Of a stretch of 64,000 bases of DNA, positions 51,885 through 59,574 are shown piece by piece (position 1 is the first letter of the stretch; every line of letters starts with the position of its first letter). The stretch is from Bacillota bacterium (lineage in GTDB: Bacteria; Bacillota; Limnochordia; Darwinibacteriales; DTU012), in the NCBI GenBank assembly GCA_012837335.1, contig DURM01000023.1:38019-102018 (forward strand), written 5' to 3'. The notes beneath the pieces were generated by a model. The model saw only the letters and a list, made by a program, of their open reading frames with translations, ran no database searches and had not been told where the DNA came from. The position numbers were made by a program, and so were the translations under genes.

Positions 51885-53363
51885 TTACAGCTCCTTTAGA
51901 ATCCTTAACGCCTCGGCTCGATCATCAAAATCAATTGTGTGATCCGCAAACTCTTGATATGTTTCATGGCCTTTACCGGCGATTATAATTGTATCACCTT
52001 TTACCGCCATTCTAATCGCTTTTTCAATGGCTCTGCCCCGATCAACTTCAATGGTGTAATCAAAGTTTGGTGTTTTATCCTTCTCAGCAATGATCCCTTG
52101 CTCAATCTCGGAGCAGATCCGCTCCGGATCTTCACTCCGGGGGTTATCTGACGTTAAAATCACATAATCGCTGTGCCTTGCTGCAGCCTGCCCCATCAGA
52201 GGTCTCTTAGCCCGGTCCCGATCTCCACCGGCGCCGAATACCGCGAGAATCCGGTTTTCCGTAAAGCTGCGTGCTGTCTTGAGTACATTGGTCAAACTAT
52301 CCGGCGTATGAGCATAATCAACTATTACGGTAAAATCTTGGCCCGCATCAACCAGTTCAAATCTGCCGGGAACTCCCCGGACTTTCTCTAGGCCGATTTT
52401 GATCTGCTCCAAGCTGACCCCTTCTGCCAAACATGCCGCAGCAGCTGCCATCGTATTGTAGACATTAAAACGACCAGTTAGATTCATGTTTAAGTCCGTG
52501 CATCCAAACGGAGTGACCAACTGGTACTTCATTCCATCACCGAAGATCTCCAGATCGCAGGCGCGAATCTGAGCCGGCTGCTCGATCCCATAGCTGAATA
52601 CCTGCGCAGAACTCTGCGCAGCCATTTTCAAGCCATAAGAATCATCGTAATTTATCACTGCCAGTTTCTTGGATTTGGTTCCAGCTGCAGCCAGATTGAC
52701 AAAAAGTTTGGCCTTCGCTTGAAAATAATGCGTAAAATCATGATGAAAGTCAAGATGATCCTGAGTTAAATTGGTAAAAACAGCCGTATCAAATTCTAGT
52801 CCGGCAGTGCGGTTTAATTCGAGCGCGTGAGAGGACACTTCCATCACTACATACTCTACCTGTTCAGCTACCATTCTTGCTAAAAGAGACTGGAGATCCA
52901 AAGACTCGGGTGTGGTGCGAACTGCAGGAATCACAGTTTGATCAATCAGGGTTTGAATGGTCCCGATTAATCCCACTTTAAAACCTGCCTGCTCCAGTAT
53001 GGCTTTAATTAAATATGTAGTAGTTGTTTTGCCGTTAGTGCCAGTGACGCCGATTACTCTTAGTTTTCGTGAAGGATGCTGAAAAAAAGCGGCTGACATT
53101 TCAGCCATCGCCACCCGCGTATCCGCTACTACGACTTGAGTAATGTCGGAGTCCAGAACTTGGATAGTATCAACCACCACTGCAGCTGCTCCATTAGCAG
53201 CTGCCTGCTCAATGTATTTATGCCCATCGGTTTTGAAACCGCGAATTGCAAAAAACACATCTCCCGGCTGTACACGGCGCGAATCATAGCTTAATCCCGT
53301 TACCCGGCAGTCTCCGCCAATTATTTCGCACTCCAGTCCTGCTGCTAATTGTGAAATGCGCAT
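51885..53363 (-). CDS. murE: UDP-N-acetylmuramoyl-tripeptide synthetase (meso-diaminopimelate-adding)
   Basis: Adds the third amino acid to the stem peptide. 492 residues from the ATG at 53363, six bases after AGGGGG. N-terminal domain DSRRVQPGDVFFAIRG, ATP loop VTGTNGKTTTTYL at about 106, carbamylated lysine region and the specificity loop DNPRSEDP near residue 400. The DNPR motif selects meso-diaminopimelate rather than lysine, consistent with lysA in the same window. Confidence 0.98.
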   Translation of the reverse strand: MRISQLAAGLECEIIGGDCRVTGLSYDSRRVQPGDVFFAIRGFKTDGHKYIEQAAANGAAAVVVDTIQVLDSDITQVVVADTRVAMAEMSAAFFQHPSRKLRVIGVTGTNGKTTTTYLIKAILEQAGFKVGLIGTIQTLIDQTVIPAVRTTPESLDLQSLLARMVAEQVEYVVMEVSSHALELNRTAGLEFDTAVFTNLTQDHLDFHHDFTHYFQAKAKLFVNLAAAGTKSKKLAVINYDDSYGLKMAAQSSAQVFSYGIEQPAQIRACDLEIFGDGMKYQLVTPFGCTDLNMNLTGRFNVYNTMAAAAACLAEGVSLEQIKIGLEKVRGVPGRFELVDAGQDFTVIVDYAHTPDSLTNVLKTARSFTENRILAVFGAGGDRDRAKRPLMGQAAARHSDYVILTSDNPRSEDPERICSEIEQGIIAEKDKTPNFDYTIEVDRGRAIEKAIRMAVKGDTIIIAGKGHETYQEFADHTIDFDDRAEALRILKEL

Positions 53364-53403
53364 GATGATCCCCCTACCGACTAATATACCTATTATTCCC
53401 ATT

Positions 53404-55503
53404 CTATGGCTGAAATTTAACTTCAATGACGGTTCCCACCGGAACCCTGGCTCCCGGTTCCGGCATCTGGGATGATGCTATACCGCTGCCCGACGCGCGA
53501 AACTGCAACCCTAAGTCATTCAGTATTGTCGAAACATCCCGCATGCTCTTTCCGGTCAAACTGGGAACCTCTACCAAGACCGCCTCTGAACCCGAATAAA
53601 AAACTAAATTAACTGCTGTATGCGGCAGTACTCGACTGCCGGGACTTGGGATTTGATCCCTGACTATCGTTCCCTCATTAACATAGTTCGCGGTCAGTCT
53701 GTGTTCTTTTAGGATCTTCTCAGCTTCAGCGATGGGATAATTGCGCACATTCGGCACAACTGCCATTCCGTCAGCAGCAACCTTAGTCTGCTTGCGGGGA
53801 ATGCCGAGATAGTCAAGAACTTGCTCAGCGACAGATTGAAAAACTGGCGCAGCAATCACGCCACCATAGCGAATTTCAATCTGCGGCCGGTACAAGACTA
53901 CCAATACAGCTATTTCCGGGTCCTCAGCAGGACCAAATCCGATGAATGACGCCACCCGGTCTTCACCATAGCCGCCTTGAGTAGGCACTTCCGCAGTGCC
54001 GGTCTTACCGGCAATTTCAATTCCGACCACTCTAGCTCGACTTCCAGAGCCATTATTAACCGCAGAAACCAAGTATTCAGTTAATGTTTCAGCCGTTTCA
54101 GGCTTAATGGCCTGACTGAGCACCTGCGGCTCGGTTGTCTTCAGAATTTTCCCATTTTCATCGCGAATCTGAGCAACATAATATGGACGCATCACCGTGC
54201 CATTGTTGGCAACAGCACAGGCTGCCATCAGCATCTGCAGCGGTGTTACCGCAATTCCTTGGCCAAAACCTATGTTTGCCCATTGGAGTGTCTCGCCGTG
54301 GGCGATTTGCCCCGGTTTAGGCACAATTCCCACAGCCTCTCCTGGAAAGTCAATTCCAGATTTTTTGCCAAAGCCAAAATTTGCTAAATACGGATAAAAA
54401 CGCTCGGGCCCCATCTCAACAGACAGCTGGGCAAAGGCGATATTGTCCGATTTTTCAACAGCCTCTAAGAAATTTATACGTCCATGCCCATAGATATTAG
54501 AACTGCGAACACTGCCGCCGCCGACCGACCATGAAGGTCCGCTGTAGAATTCGCGCTCTGCGTTGGCAATTCCTAGATCAATAGCTGCTGCTGCAGTAAA
54601 GATTTTAAATGTGGATCCTGGCTCGTAGAGATCGGTAAGCGCAATATTGCGGCGATAGGTTGTAGGGTAACTTTGATAGTTGTTGGGATCAAAGGTAGGA
54701 TAAACTGCGTTGGCGAGGATTTCACCGGTTTTCGGTCTCATGATCAAGATAACACCGGCTTCACTTTCCGAAGCAGTGACCGCTGACTTTAGCTCCTTTT
54801 CAGCTATGTACTGAATTACTGAATCCAGCGTCAAAACTAAATCATGCCCATTAACCGGTGGAATCAAGTTTTCATAGCCACCTGGTATGCGGCGCTGCAC
54901 TGCATCTTTTTCGACCTGCATCGTACCCGGAGTGCCGCTCAAATATTCATCATAATGGTATTCAAGGCCCTCCAAGCCTTGATTATCAATCCCGGCAATA
55001 CCCAGCACATGCGCTGCGAGGCTGCCCTGGGGATAAAAACGCTGCGGTCGCGTGATCAAACGAATGCCGGGAATGTTGAGTTCACGAATTTTTGCCGCTG
55101 CTTCATAACTGAGCTTACGAGTCAACCAAAAATTTGTCTGGCTTTCCTCCTGCTCCAAAAAGCGGGCTTCGATTTCATCAGCGCTCAGATCCACATACAA
55201 CGCCAGCTGCTCAGCAGCCTGGCGGTGATCACGACTGCTGCTGGGAATTACATGAATTGAATAAGCATCAACGCTTCTGGCTAAAAGTTCATAATTGCGG
55301 TCATAAATGTTGCCTCGCTGCGGATCAATTGTCGCTGGCTGGAGCCGCTGTGCTTTTGCAAAATTTGTATAGCGAGCTTTGCTCCACAGCTGCAGATATA
55401 TCAAACGTCCGATCAAAACGGATACAAAAAAAGCAAAAAAGATAAATAGCCCTGCATATCTTCGGTAGATTCTCTTTTTATTGCCCAATTCTTCCAGCTT
55501 CAA
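53404..55503 (-). CDS. class B penicillin-binding protein with two PASTA domains (SpoVD/PbpB type)
   Basis: Peptidoglycan transpeptidase for septal and/or spore cortex synthesis. 699 residues: short cytoplasmic tail, one membrane helix (19-38), dimerisation domain, transpeptidase with SxxK Ser297-Lys300 (EPGSTFKIF), SDN at 352-354 and KTGT at 499-502, then two PASTA modules (about 575-635 and 636-699). Bacillus has separate pbpB and spoVD at this spot; here there is a single gene. The PASTA tail is typical of SpoVD and PBP2B alike, so no symbol is given. TTG start with AGGAGG only two bases ahead is unusual. The first 26 bases overlap ftsL. Confidence 0.94.
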   Translation of the reverse strand: MKLEELGNKKRIYRRYAGLFIFFAFFVSVLIGRLIYLQLWSKARYTNFAKAQRLQPATIDPQRGNIYDRNYELLARSVDAYSIHVIPSSSRDHRQAAEQLALYVDLSADEIEARFLEQEESQTNFWLTRKLSYEAAAKIRELNIPGIRLITRPQRFYPQGSLAAHVLGIAGIDNQGLEGLEYHYDEYLSGTPGTMQVEKDAVQRRIPGGYENLIPPVNGHDLVLTLDSVIQYIAEKELKSAVTASESEAGVILIMRPKTGEILANAVYPTFDPNNYQSYPTTYRRNIALTDLYEPGSTFKIFTAAAAIDLGIANAEREFYSGPSWSVGGGSVRSSNIYGHGRINFLEAVEKSDNIAFAQLSVEMGPERFYPYLANFGFGKKSGIDFPGEAVGIVPKPGQIAHGETLQWANIGFGQGIAVTPLQMLMAACAVANNGTVMRPYYVAQIRDENGKILKTTEPQVLSQAIKPETAETLTEYLVSAVNNGSGSRARVVGIEIAGKTGTAEVPTQGGYGEDRVASFIGFGPAEDPEIAVLVVLYRPQIEIRYGGVIAAPVFQSVAEQVLDYLGIPRKQTKVAADGMAVVPNVRNYPIAEAEKILKEHRLTANYVNEGTIVRDQIPSPGSRVLPHTAVNLVFYSGSEAVLVEVPSLTGKSMRDVSTILNDLGLQFRASGSGIASSQMPEPGARVPVGTVIEVKFQP

Positions 55504-55969
55504 CTCCTCCTACCGGCAGCAGTCGATTCATCCAGTTGGCAACCACAGTAAACAAGTTCTGTGTCTCTGAAGCCGGCGCATCAATCCAACCCGCAGCTTC
55601 TGGCTCGCTGTGAGGCTGCTGATTCATAACCAGCATTTCAGTTCCAACCGGATCGATCATCCCCAATTCCTGCCTTGCCATTATTTCAATTGTAGAAAGG
55701 CGGGTGGTTTCTTTCAGCGTTAATAAAAGGTGGTCGTTTTCTTGTTTTAGATCTGCAAGCTGCGTCTCCAGCTGTCCAATCTTCACATTCATCTGCATGG
55801 TTATTACCTGCTGATTAATATAAAACAAGCCACCGCCAACAAACAGCATTGCTGTCAGGCAGATCAAGACTGGGATCGGAACTCTTTTTTTGCGGCGTTT
55901 TTTAGAGGTAGGCCGAATTTCTTCGACACTCTCCACTTCATAGTATTCCAGCTTCAAAGCGGGTTCCAT
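55478..55969 (-). CDS. ftsL: cell division protein FtsL
   Basis: Bitopic division protein between rsmH and the PBP gene, 163 residues from the ATG at 55969, eight bases after AAGGAGG. A basic cytoplasmic stretch (TSKKRRKKR), one membrane helix (IPVLICLTAMLFVGGGLFYI) and a coiled coil (QMNVKIGQLETQLADLKQENDHLLLTLKE) followed by ARQELGMIDP match FtsL. The C-terminal tail beyond the ELGM region is some 50 residues longer than usual. FtsL forms a complex with DivIC and DivIB that activates FtsW-PBP. Confidence 0.9.
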   Translation of the reverse strand: MEPALKLEYYEVESVEEIRPTSKKRRKKRVPIPVLICLTAMLFVGGGLFYINQQVITMQMNVKIGQLETQLADLKQENDHLLLTLKETTRLSTIEIMARQELGMIDPVGTEMLVMNQQPHSEPEAAGWIDAPASETQNLFTVVANWMNRLLPVGGVEAGRIGQ

Positions 55970-55982
55970 GGTCAAATCCTCC

Positions 55983-56918
55983 TTAAGGTAAACGCTCACA
56001 TACACGCAGTTTAGCACTGCGTGCCCTTGGATTTGCTGCAAGTTCTTCTTGCCCGGCTGCGATCGGCTTGCGGGTAATGATTTTTACCAGCGGTTCCTTA
56101 CCGCAGGTGCAGATCGGCAGACCGGGTGGACAAATACAGGGATTTTCAAACTCCCGAAACGCATTCTTTACTAGTCGATCCTCTAACGAGTGAAATGTAA
56201 TCACGCAGAGCCGTCCCTGCGGCTTCAAATGATTTACTGCTTTTTCTATTGCTTCGCTGAGCGCTCCCAGCTCATCGTTAACTGCTATCCGCAGAGCTTG
56301 AAAAGTGCGTTTGGCAGGATGAGGTCCTTCTAGCCTTGCTTTCTTGGGAATTGCTGCTTTAATTACCGACACCAGTTCACCGGTGGTGTCGATAGGCTTT
56401 TCGCGGCGGTGCTCCACAATAAACTCAGCAATGCGGTTTGCCCAGCGCTCCTCTCCATAATCACGAATTATTCGCGTTAGTTCCTGCTTTGTCAGGCTGT
56501 TAACCAAATCATGAGCTGATATCTGGGCCATTGGATCCATCCGCATATCCAAACGGGCATCATGCTGGTAGCTGAATCCGCGATCTTTTTGATCTAATTG
56601 AGGTGAAGATACTCCAATATCCATTAGAATTCCGTCTACATGGAGATGGTCTACTGATGCCAAGACACGATCTAAATTGCGAAAATTATCGCGAACGTAT
56701 TTTACTCGGGAACCATACGGAGCCAGTCTTGCTTGAGCAGCTGCCAATGCATTCGGATCCTGATCAATACCGATAACTGTAACATCGGGCTGAGAATCGA
56801 GAACAGCCTGAGTGTGGCCTCCGCCTCCTAAAGTGCAGTCAACATAGATGCCATTGGGCTTGAGGTTAAGCCCTGCGATCACTTCGTTCAGTAAAACCGG
56901 TTGATGTACAAAATCCAT
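55983..56918 (-). CDS. rsmH: 16S rRNA (cytosine1402-N4)-methyltransferase RsmH
   Basis: SAM-dependent methyltransferase (MraW) that methylates C1402 of 16S rRNA. 311 residues: HQPVLLNEVIAGLNLKPNGIYVDCTLGGGGHT, IGIDQDPNALAAA, GILMDIGVSSPQLDQKDRGFSYQ and the C-terminal FHSLEDRLVK. I start at the ATG at 56918, eight bases after AAGGA, rather than three codons earlier. A CICPPGLPICTCGKEP segment carries several cysteines common in Clostridia. It lies between mraZ and ftsL as usual. Confidence 0.98.
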   Translation of the reverse strand: MDFVHQPVLLNEVIAGLNLKPNGIYVDCTLGGGGHTQAVLDSQPDVTVIGIDQDPNALAAAQARLAPYGSRVKYVRDNFRNLDRVLASVDHLHVDGILMDIGVSSPQLDQKDRGFSYQHDARLDMRMDPMAQISAHDLVNSLTKQELTRIIRDYGEERWANRIAEFIVEHRREKPIDTTGELVSVIKAAIPKKARLEGPHPAKRTFQALRIAVNDELGALSEAIEKAVNHLKPQGRLCVITFHSLEDRLVKNAFREFENPCICPPGLPICTCGKEPLVKIITRKPIAAGQEELAANPRARSAKLRVCERLP

Positions 56919-56942
56919 CTCAATCATCCTTAGTATTAATAG

Positions 56943-57374
56943 CTAGATTCCGAGCTCAACAATATTCTCCGCGATCTCCTCATAAGCTTCCTCAGCTTCC
57001 TGCATATATTGTTCCCAACGTCCGCGGCTCCATATCTCAATCCGGTTGGACACTCCGATCACAACCACATCTTTATCTACATCAGCGTAATCCCTCAAAT
57101 TTTGCGGGATGGTAATTCGTCCCTGCTTATCCAAATCACATTCTGTAGCTCCCGAAAAGAAAAACCGGACAAATTGGCGGGCAGTAGCTTTAGTGAGGGG
57201 AAGCGATTTTAATTTTTCCTCCAAGATTTTCCACTCCGATTGGGGAAATAGAAATAGACAATTATCCAAGCCCCGTGTCATCACCGCGTTTTCGCCCAAA
57301 TCTTCACGGAACTTGGCTGGAATAATCAATCTTCCCTTGTTGTCCACCGAGTGTTGATATTCGCCCATAAACAT
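56943..57374 (-). CDS. mraZ: transcriptional regulator MraZ
   Basis: DNA-binding repressor or activator of the division and cell wall operon. 143 residues, the standard size, with two AbrB-like half domains: [21 protein letters not shown] and the second [20 protein letters not shown] at 57374 follows GGAGAGGGG. The operator it should bind is found 27-51 bases upstream as three direct TGGNN boxes. It is the first gene of the cluster running to ftsZ. Confidence 0.98.
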   Translation of the reverse strand: MFMGEYQHSVDNKGRLIIPAKFREDLGENAVMTRGLDNCLFLFPQSEWKILEEKLKSLPLTKATARQFVRFFFSGATECDLDKQGRITIPQNLRDYADVDKDVVVIGVSNRIEIWSRGRWEQYMQEAEEAYEEIAENIVELGI

Positions 57375-57400
57375 GAGCCGAACCCCTCTCCGGAAATTTC

Positions 57401-57425
57401 CCCCACTTTCTCCCACTATTTACCA
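57401..57425 (-). promoter_or_regulatory. MraZ operator, three direct boxes with 10-bp phase
   Basis: On the minus strand TGGTA (57425-57421), TGGGA (57415-57411) and TGGGG (57405-57401), each separated by exactly five bases. This matches the known TGGGN-N5-TGGGN-N5-TGGGN operators that MraZ binds upstream of its own gene. Confidence 0.8.
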
Positions 57426-57443
57426 CTCGATGACATTATTCGG

Positions 57444-57449
57444 TGTCAA
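57444..57449 (-). promoter_or_regulatory. -35 element of the mraZ promoter
   Basis: Minus-strand TTGACA, a perfect -35 hexamer. The -10 element would fall on the first MraZ box (TGGTAAAT, 17-20 bases downstream), so MraZ binding should compete with RNA polymerase. The -10 itself is a poor match, so only the -35 is annotated. Confidence 0.5.
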
Positions 57450-57483
57450 ATTGGTTATTCCTTCCTCAAAACGAAAAAAACGA

Positions 57484-57512
57484 TAAAAAAACTCTGACTT
57501 TTGTCAGAGTTT
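57484..57512 (-). terminator. rho-independent terminator of the RNase P RNA gene
   Basis: Eight-base perfect stem ACTCTGAC / GTCAGAGT with a 4-base loop (57491-57510), followed by seven T on the minus strand. It lies about 25 bases beyond the RNA body and upstream of the mraZ promoter. Confidence 0.92.
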
Positions 57513-57535
57513 CCAATCGAATTATGAAATTGCCT

Positions 57536-57872
57536 GCTAAGTGAATCGGTAAGCCGAGTTCTGTCGCGGATGATCATCTATCTAGGACATTAGTTGCCTA
57601 ATGCCTCAAGCAGCCAACCCGGGAGTCAGATGGAACGGGCAGCTCCTTCTCCCCTATTTGGCCTTGCTCCGGATGGGGTTTACCTAGCCAATTAGTCACC
57701 TAATTGCTGGTGAGCCCTTACCTCACCTTTTCACCCTTACCTTTTATAGGCGGTATGTTTCTGTGGCACTTTCCTTAGGGTCGCCCCCACTGGGTGTTAC
57801 CCAGCATCCTGCCCTATGGAGCTCGGACTTTCCTCGGGATTACTCCCGCGATCATCTGATTCACTTAACGGC
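57536..57872 (-). ncRNA. rnpB: RNase P RNA (bacterial, A-like type)
   Basis: Catalytic RNA that removes the 5' leader of pre-tRNAs. On the minus strand the 5' and 3' ends pair (AAGTGAATC near 57868 with GATTCACTT near 57539), forming helix P1. The universally conserved GAGGAAAGTCCGAGCTC, the AGGGTGAAAAGGTG core, GTAAACCCC (tRNA CCA-binding loop region is GGTAAACCCC here) and the closing CGACAGAACTCGGCTTA are all seen. Length about 335 fits type A. It lies between a DksA-like gene and mraZ, with its own promoter and terminator. Confidence 0.97.
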
Positions 57873-57879
57873 ATAGAAA

Positions 57880-57908
57880 AGTATACCACAAAATATGTCT
57901 CAGTGCAA
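57880..57908 (-). promoter_or_regulatory. sigma-A promoter of rnpB
   Basis: Minus-strand TTGCAC (57908-57903), 17-bp spacer, TATACT (57885-57880) with TG just upstream of the -10. Transcription would start near 57873, exactly where the RNase P RNA begins. Confidence 0.85.
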
Positions 57909-57922
57909 CTAGCTGGGGTGAT

Positions 57923-58108
57923 TTAACTGCGTGTAGCTCCCAGTAAATCTTTGTAAGTGTCTGCATCCATACCGATATCAACCTTGCGGGTAACAATGTC
58001 AGACCCTTTTTCGCGGGCACAATCCACGCACCTTTTAGTCTGGGGTAAAGCTTTTAGTCTTTCCGCCGGGATGGTCTTGCCGCAGATCACACATTTCCGT
58101 GGAGCCAT
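57923..58108 (-). CDS. small DksA/TraR-type C4 zinc finger protein
   Basis: A 61-residue protein with a C4 zinc finger, Cys6, Cys9, Cys27, Cys30, in the spacing CxxCG-17-CxxC and the sequence RLKALPQTKRCVDCA, typical of DksA/TraR-family fingers. It has only the finger plus a short tail (DIVTRKVDIGMDADTYKDLL) and lacks the coiled coil that inserts into the RNA polymerase secondary channel, so a DksA-like transcription role is uncertain. AAGGTGG lies ahead of the ATG. It is 25 bp downstream of the Nif3 gene. Confidence 0.85.
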   Translation of the reverse strand: MAPRKCVICGKTIPAERLKALPQTKRCVDCAREKGSDIVTRKVDIGMDADTYKDLLGATRS

Positions 58109-58133
58109 AATCTCTCACCACCTTGGTTGGGAA

Positions 58134-58910
58134 TCAAAATAGAAACGGGTTATCGCCAGCTGATTCCTCAACTATTTCAATATCCAGCTTCGACCTTAAA
58201 TACTGCGCTGTTTTTGAGATCATTATTTTCTCTGTCGCATAGTGACCGCCATCTATCACTGCGAAACCCATTGCTTTTGCGTCAAGAGCAGTATGGTACT
58301 TCACATCGCCAGTAATCAATACATCTGCCTGCTGTTCAACAGCTTTCTGCACTAAATCGCTTCCGGAACCGCCGCAGACAGCAATCTTACTGCACTGTAC
58401 CAAAGGGTCGCCAGCATACCTCACCTGGGTATCCCAAAGCTTATTAAGCTGATCTGCTAATTCTGCCAGCGTAACCGGTTCAATATATCCGATTCGACCG
58501 ATACCCACACCTTCGTCTGTTTCAACGTCTAAAACTTGATGGTCTTTAAGGCTCAGCGATTCTGCAAGCCAATAATTCAACCCAAATGGAGCCCGGTCTA
58601 AATTAGTGTGGCAGGCATAAACCACGATATTATTGATCAATAATCTCTGCAGAATCTTCCCGCACGGAGAATCAGTTTGAATTGAACGCAATGGCTGAAA
58701 AATCAAAGGGTGGTGAGAAATAATTAAATCAACATTTGATTTAACTGCGCTGTCGACAACAGCTTCTGTTACCGTCAGCGTAACCAGTATTTTTTTTACT
58801 GGCTGCAGTGGAGACCCCACCTGCAGTCCGGAATTATCCCATTCGTAAGCATACTTAAGGGGTGCTAACTCTTCTATTACTGCAAAACATGTTTCAGCTT
58901 TAATTATCAT
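58134..58910 (-). CDS. Nif3-like dinuclear metal centre protein (YqfO/GTP cyclohydrolase I type 2 family)
   Basis: A 258-residue Nif3 domain protein in its short form, without the inserted PII-like domain of Bacillus YqfO. Metal-binding histidines and acids are visible in LIISHHPLIF, VYACHTNLDRAPFGLN and the C-terminal VIDGGHYATEKIM; the opening EWDNSGLQVGS is also family-typical. Biochemical role unsettled (a metal hydrolase or nucleotide-linked function). ATG at 58910 with TAGGTGA upstream is used. In many Bacillota it neighbours trmK and rpoD, not present here. Confidence 0.93.
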   Translation of the reverse strand: MIIKAETCFAVIEELAPLKYAYEWDNSGLQVGSPLQPVKKILVTLTVTEAVVDSAVKSNVDLIISHHPLIFQPLRSIQTDSPCGKILQRLLINNIVVYACHTNLDRAPFGLNYWLAESLSLKDHQVLDVETDEGVGIGRIGYIEPVTLAELADQLNKLWDTQVRYAGDPLVQCSKIAVCGGSGSDLVQKAVEQQADVLITGDVKYHTALDAKAMGFAVIDGGHYATEKIMISKTAQYLRSKLDIEIVEESAGDNPFLF

Positions 58911-59019
58911 CGAATCACCTATTCCAGCCATCCCAGATCTTATTCGCCAAGATCTGTATTTGTGAGAAATTCGAATAATTATCTACTTAACTGTTCGACC
59001 TTCACAACCTGTATTCCTG

Positions 59020-59562
59020 CTATTTTACGATTTTACTGATAGCCTTAAACTGGTCACCTTCACCGCGGCGCAGCAGTTCAAATAAAACCATCTCCGTGCC
59101 AGTGATCCCGACTCCCATCTGTGCTAGTCTAAATAAAGCCAGTTTACGGTTGTCCGCACTACGGGAAGAAACCGCATCAGCTGCAATCTCCACATCATAT
59201 CCTCTGCTCCTAAGTCCTAATGCAGTTTGGTAGACACAGATATGAGACTCCACTCCGCAGAGAATCACCTGTTTGCGTTTTGTTTTTTCCAGCGCATTCA
59301 TAAATTTTGGTTCATCGGTACAGCTGAACGTAATTTTTTCAACTACTTTAGTTTCCGGATTTAACAGGTCCGTTAACTCTGGAATTGTTGGGCCTAAGCC
59401 TTTGGGGTACTGTTCGGTTACAATTAAGGGGATGCCTAATACCTGCATCCCCTTAATTAACCGTTTCAGATTTTGGATTAGGCGCTCCGCATCATCCATC
59501 ACATTCATCAGTTTTGTTTGGGCATCAACCAGCACCAAGACTGAGTTGTTCCGCTCTAACAC
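59020..59562 (-). CDS. isochorismatase-family cysteine hydrolase
   Basis: A 180-residue alpha/beta hydrolase with the Asp-Lys-Cys triad of the family: Asp13 in VLVDAQ, Lys76 in VVEKITFS and Cys109 in GVESHICVYQTALGL. It resembles ISOC1/YcaC-type hydrolases of unknown substrate rather than true isochorismatases of siderophore pathways, as no siderophore genes are nearby. The GTG start lies 12 bp after the ABC transporter stop with GGAGGGTGAGG ahead, so it is the last gene of the LacI-ABC operon. Confidence 0.9.
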   Translation of the reverse strand: MLERNNSVLVLVDAQTKLMNVMDDAERLIQNLKRLIKGMQVLGIPLIVTEQYPKGLGPTIPELTDLLNPETKVVEKITFSCTDEPKFMNALEKTKRKQVILCGVESHICVYQTALGLRSRGYDVEIAADAVSSRSADNRKLALFRLAQMGVGITGTEMVLFELLRRGEGDQFKAISKIVK

Positions 59563-59574
59563 AGCCTCACCCTC

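Noticed and set aside
57923..58108. Functional DksA
   Set aside because: Only the zinc finger is present; the coiled coil needed to reach the RNA polymerase active site is missing, so the DksA name was not given.
59020..59562. Siderophore isochorismatase
   Set aside because: The catalytic triad fits the broad cysteine hydrolase family, but no entA/B/C/E or NRPS gene accompanies it.
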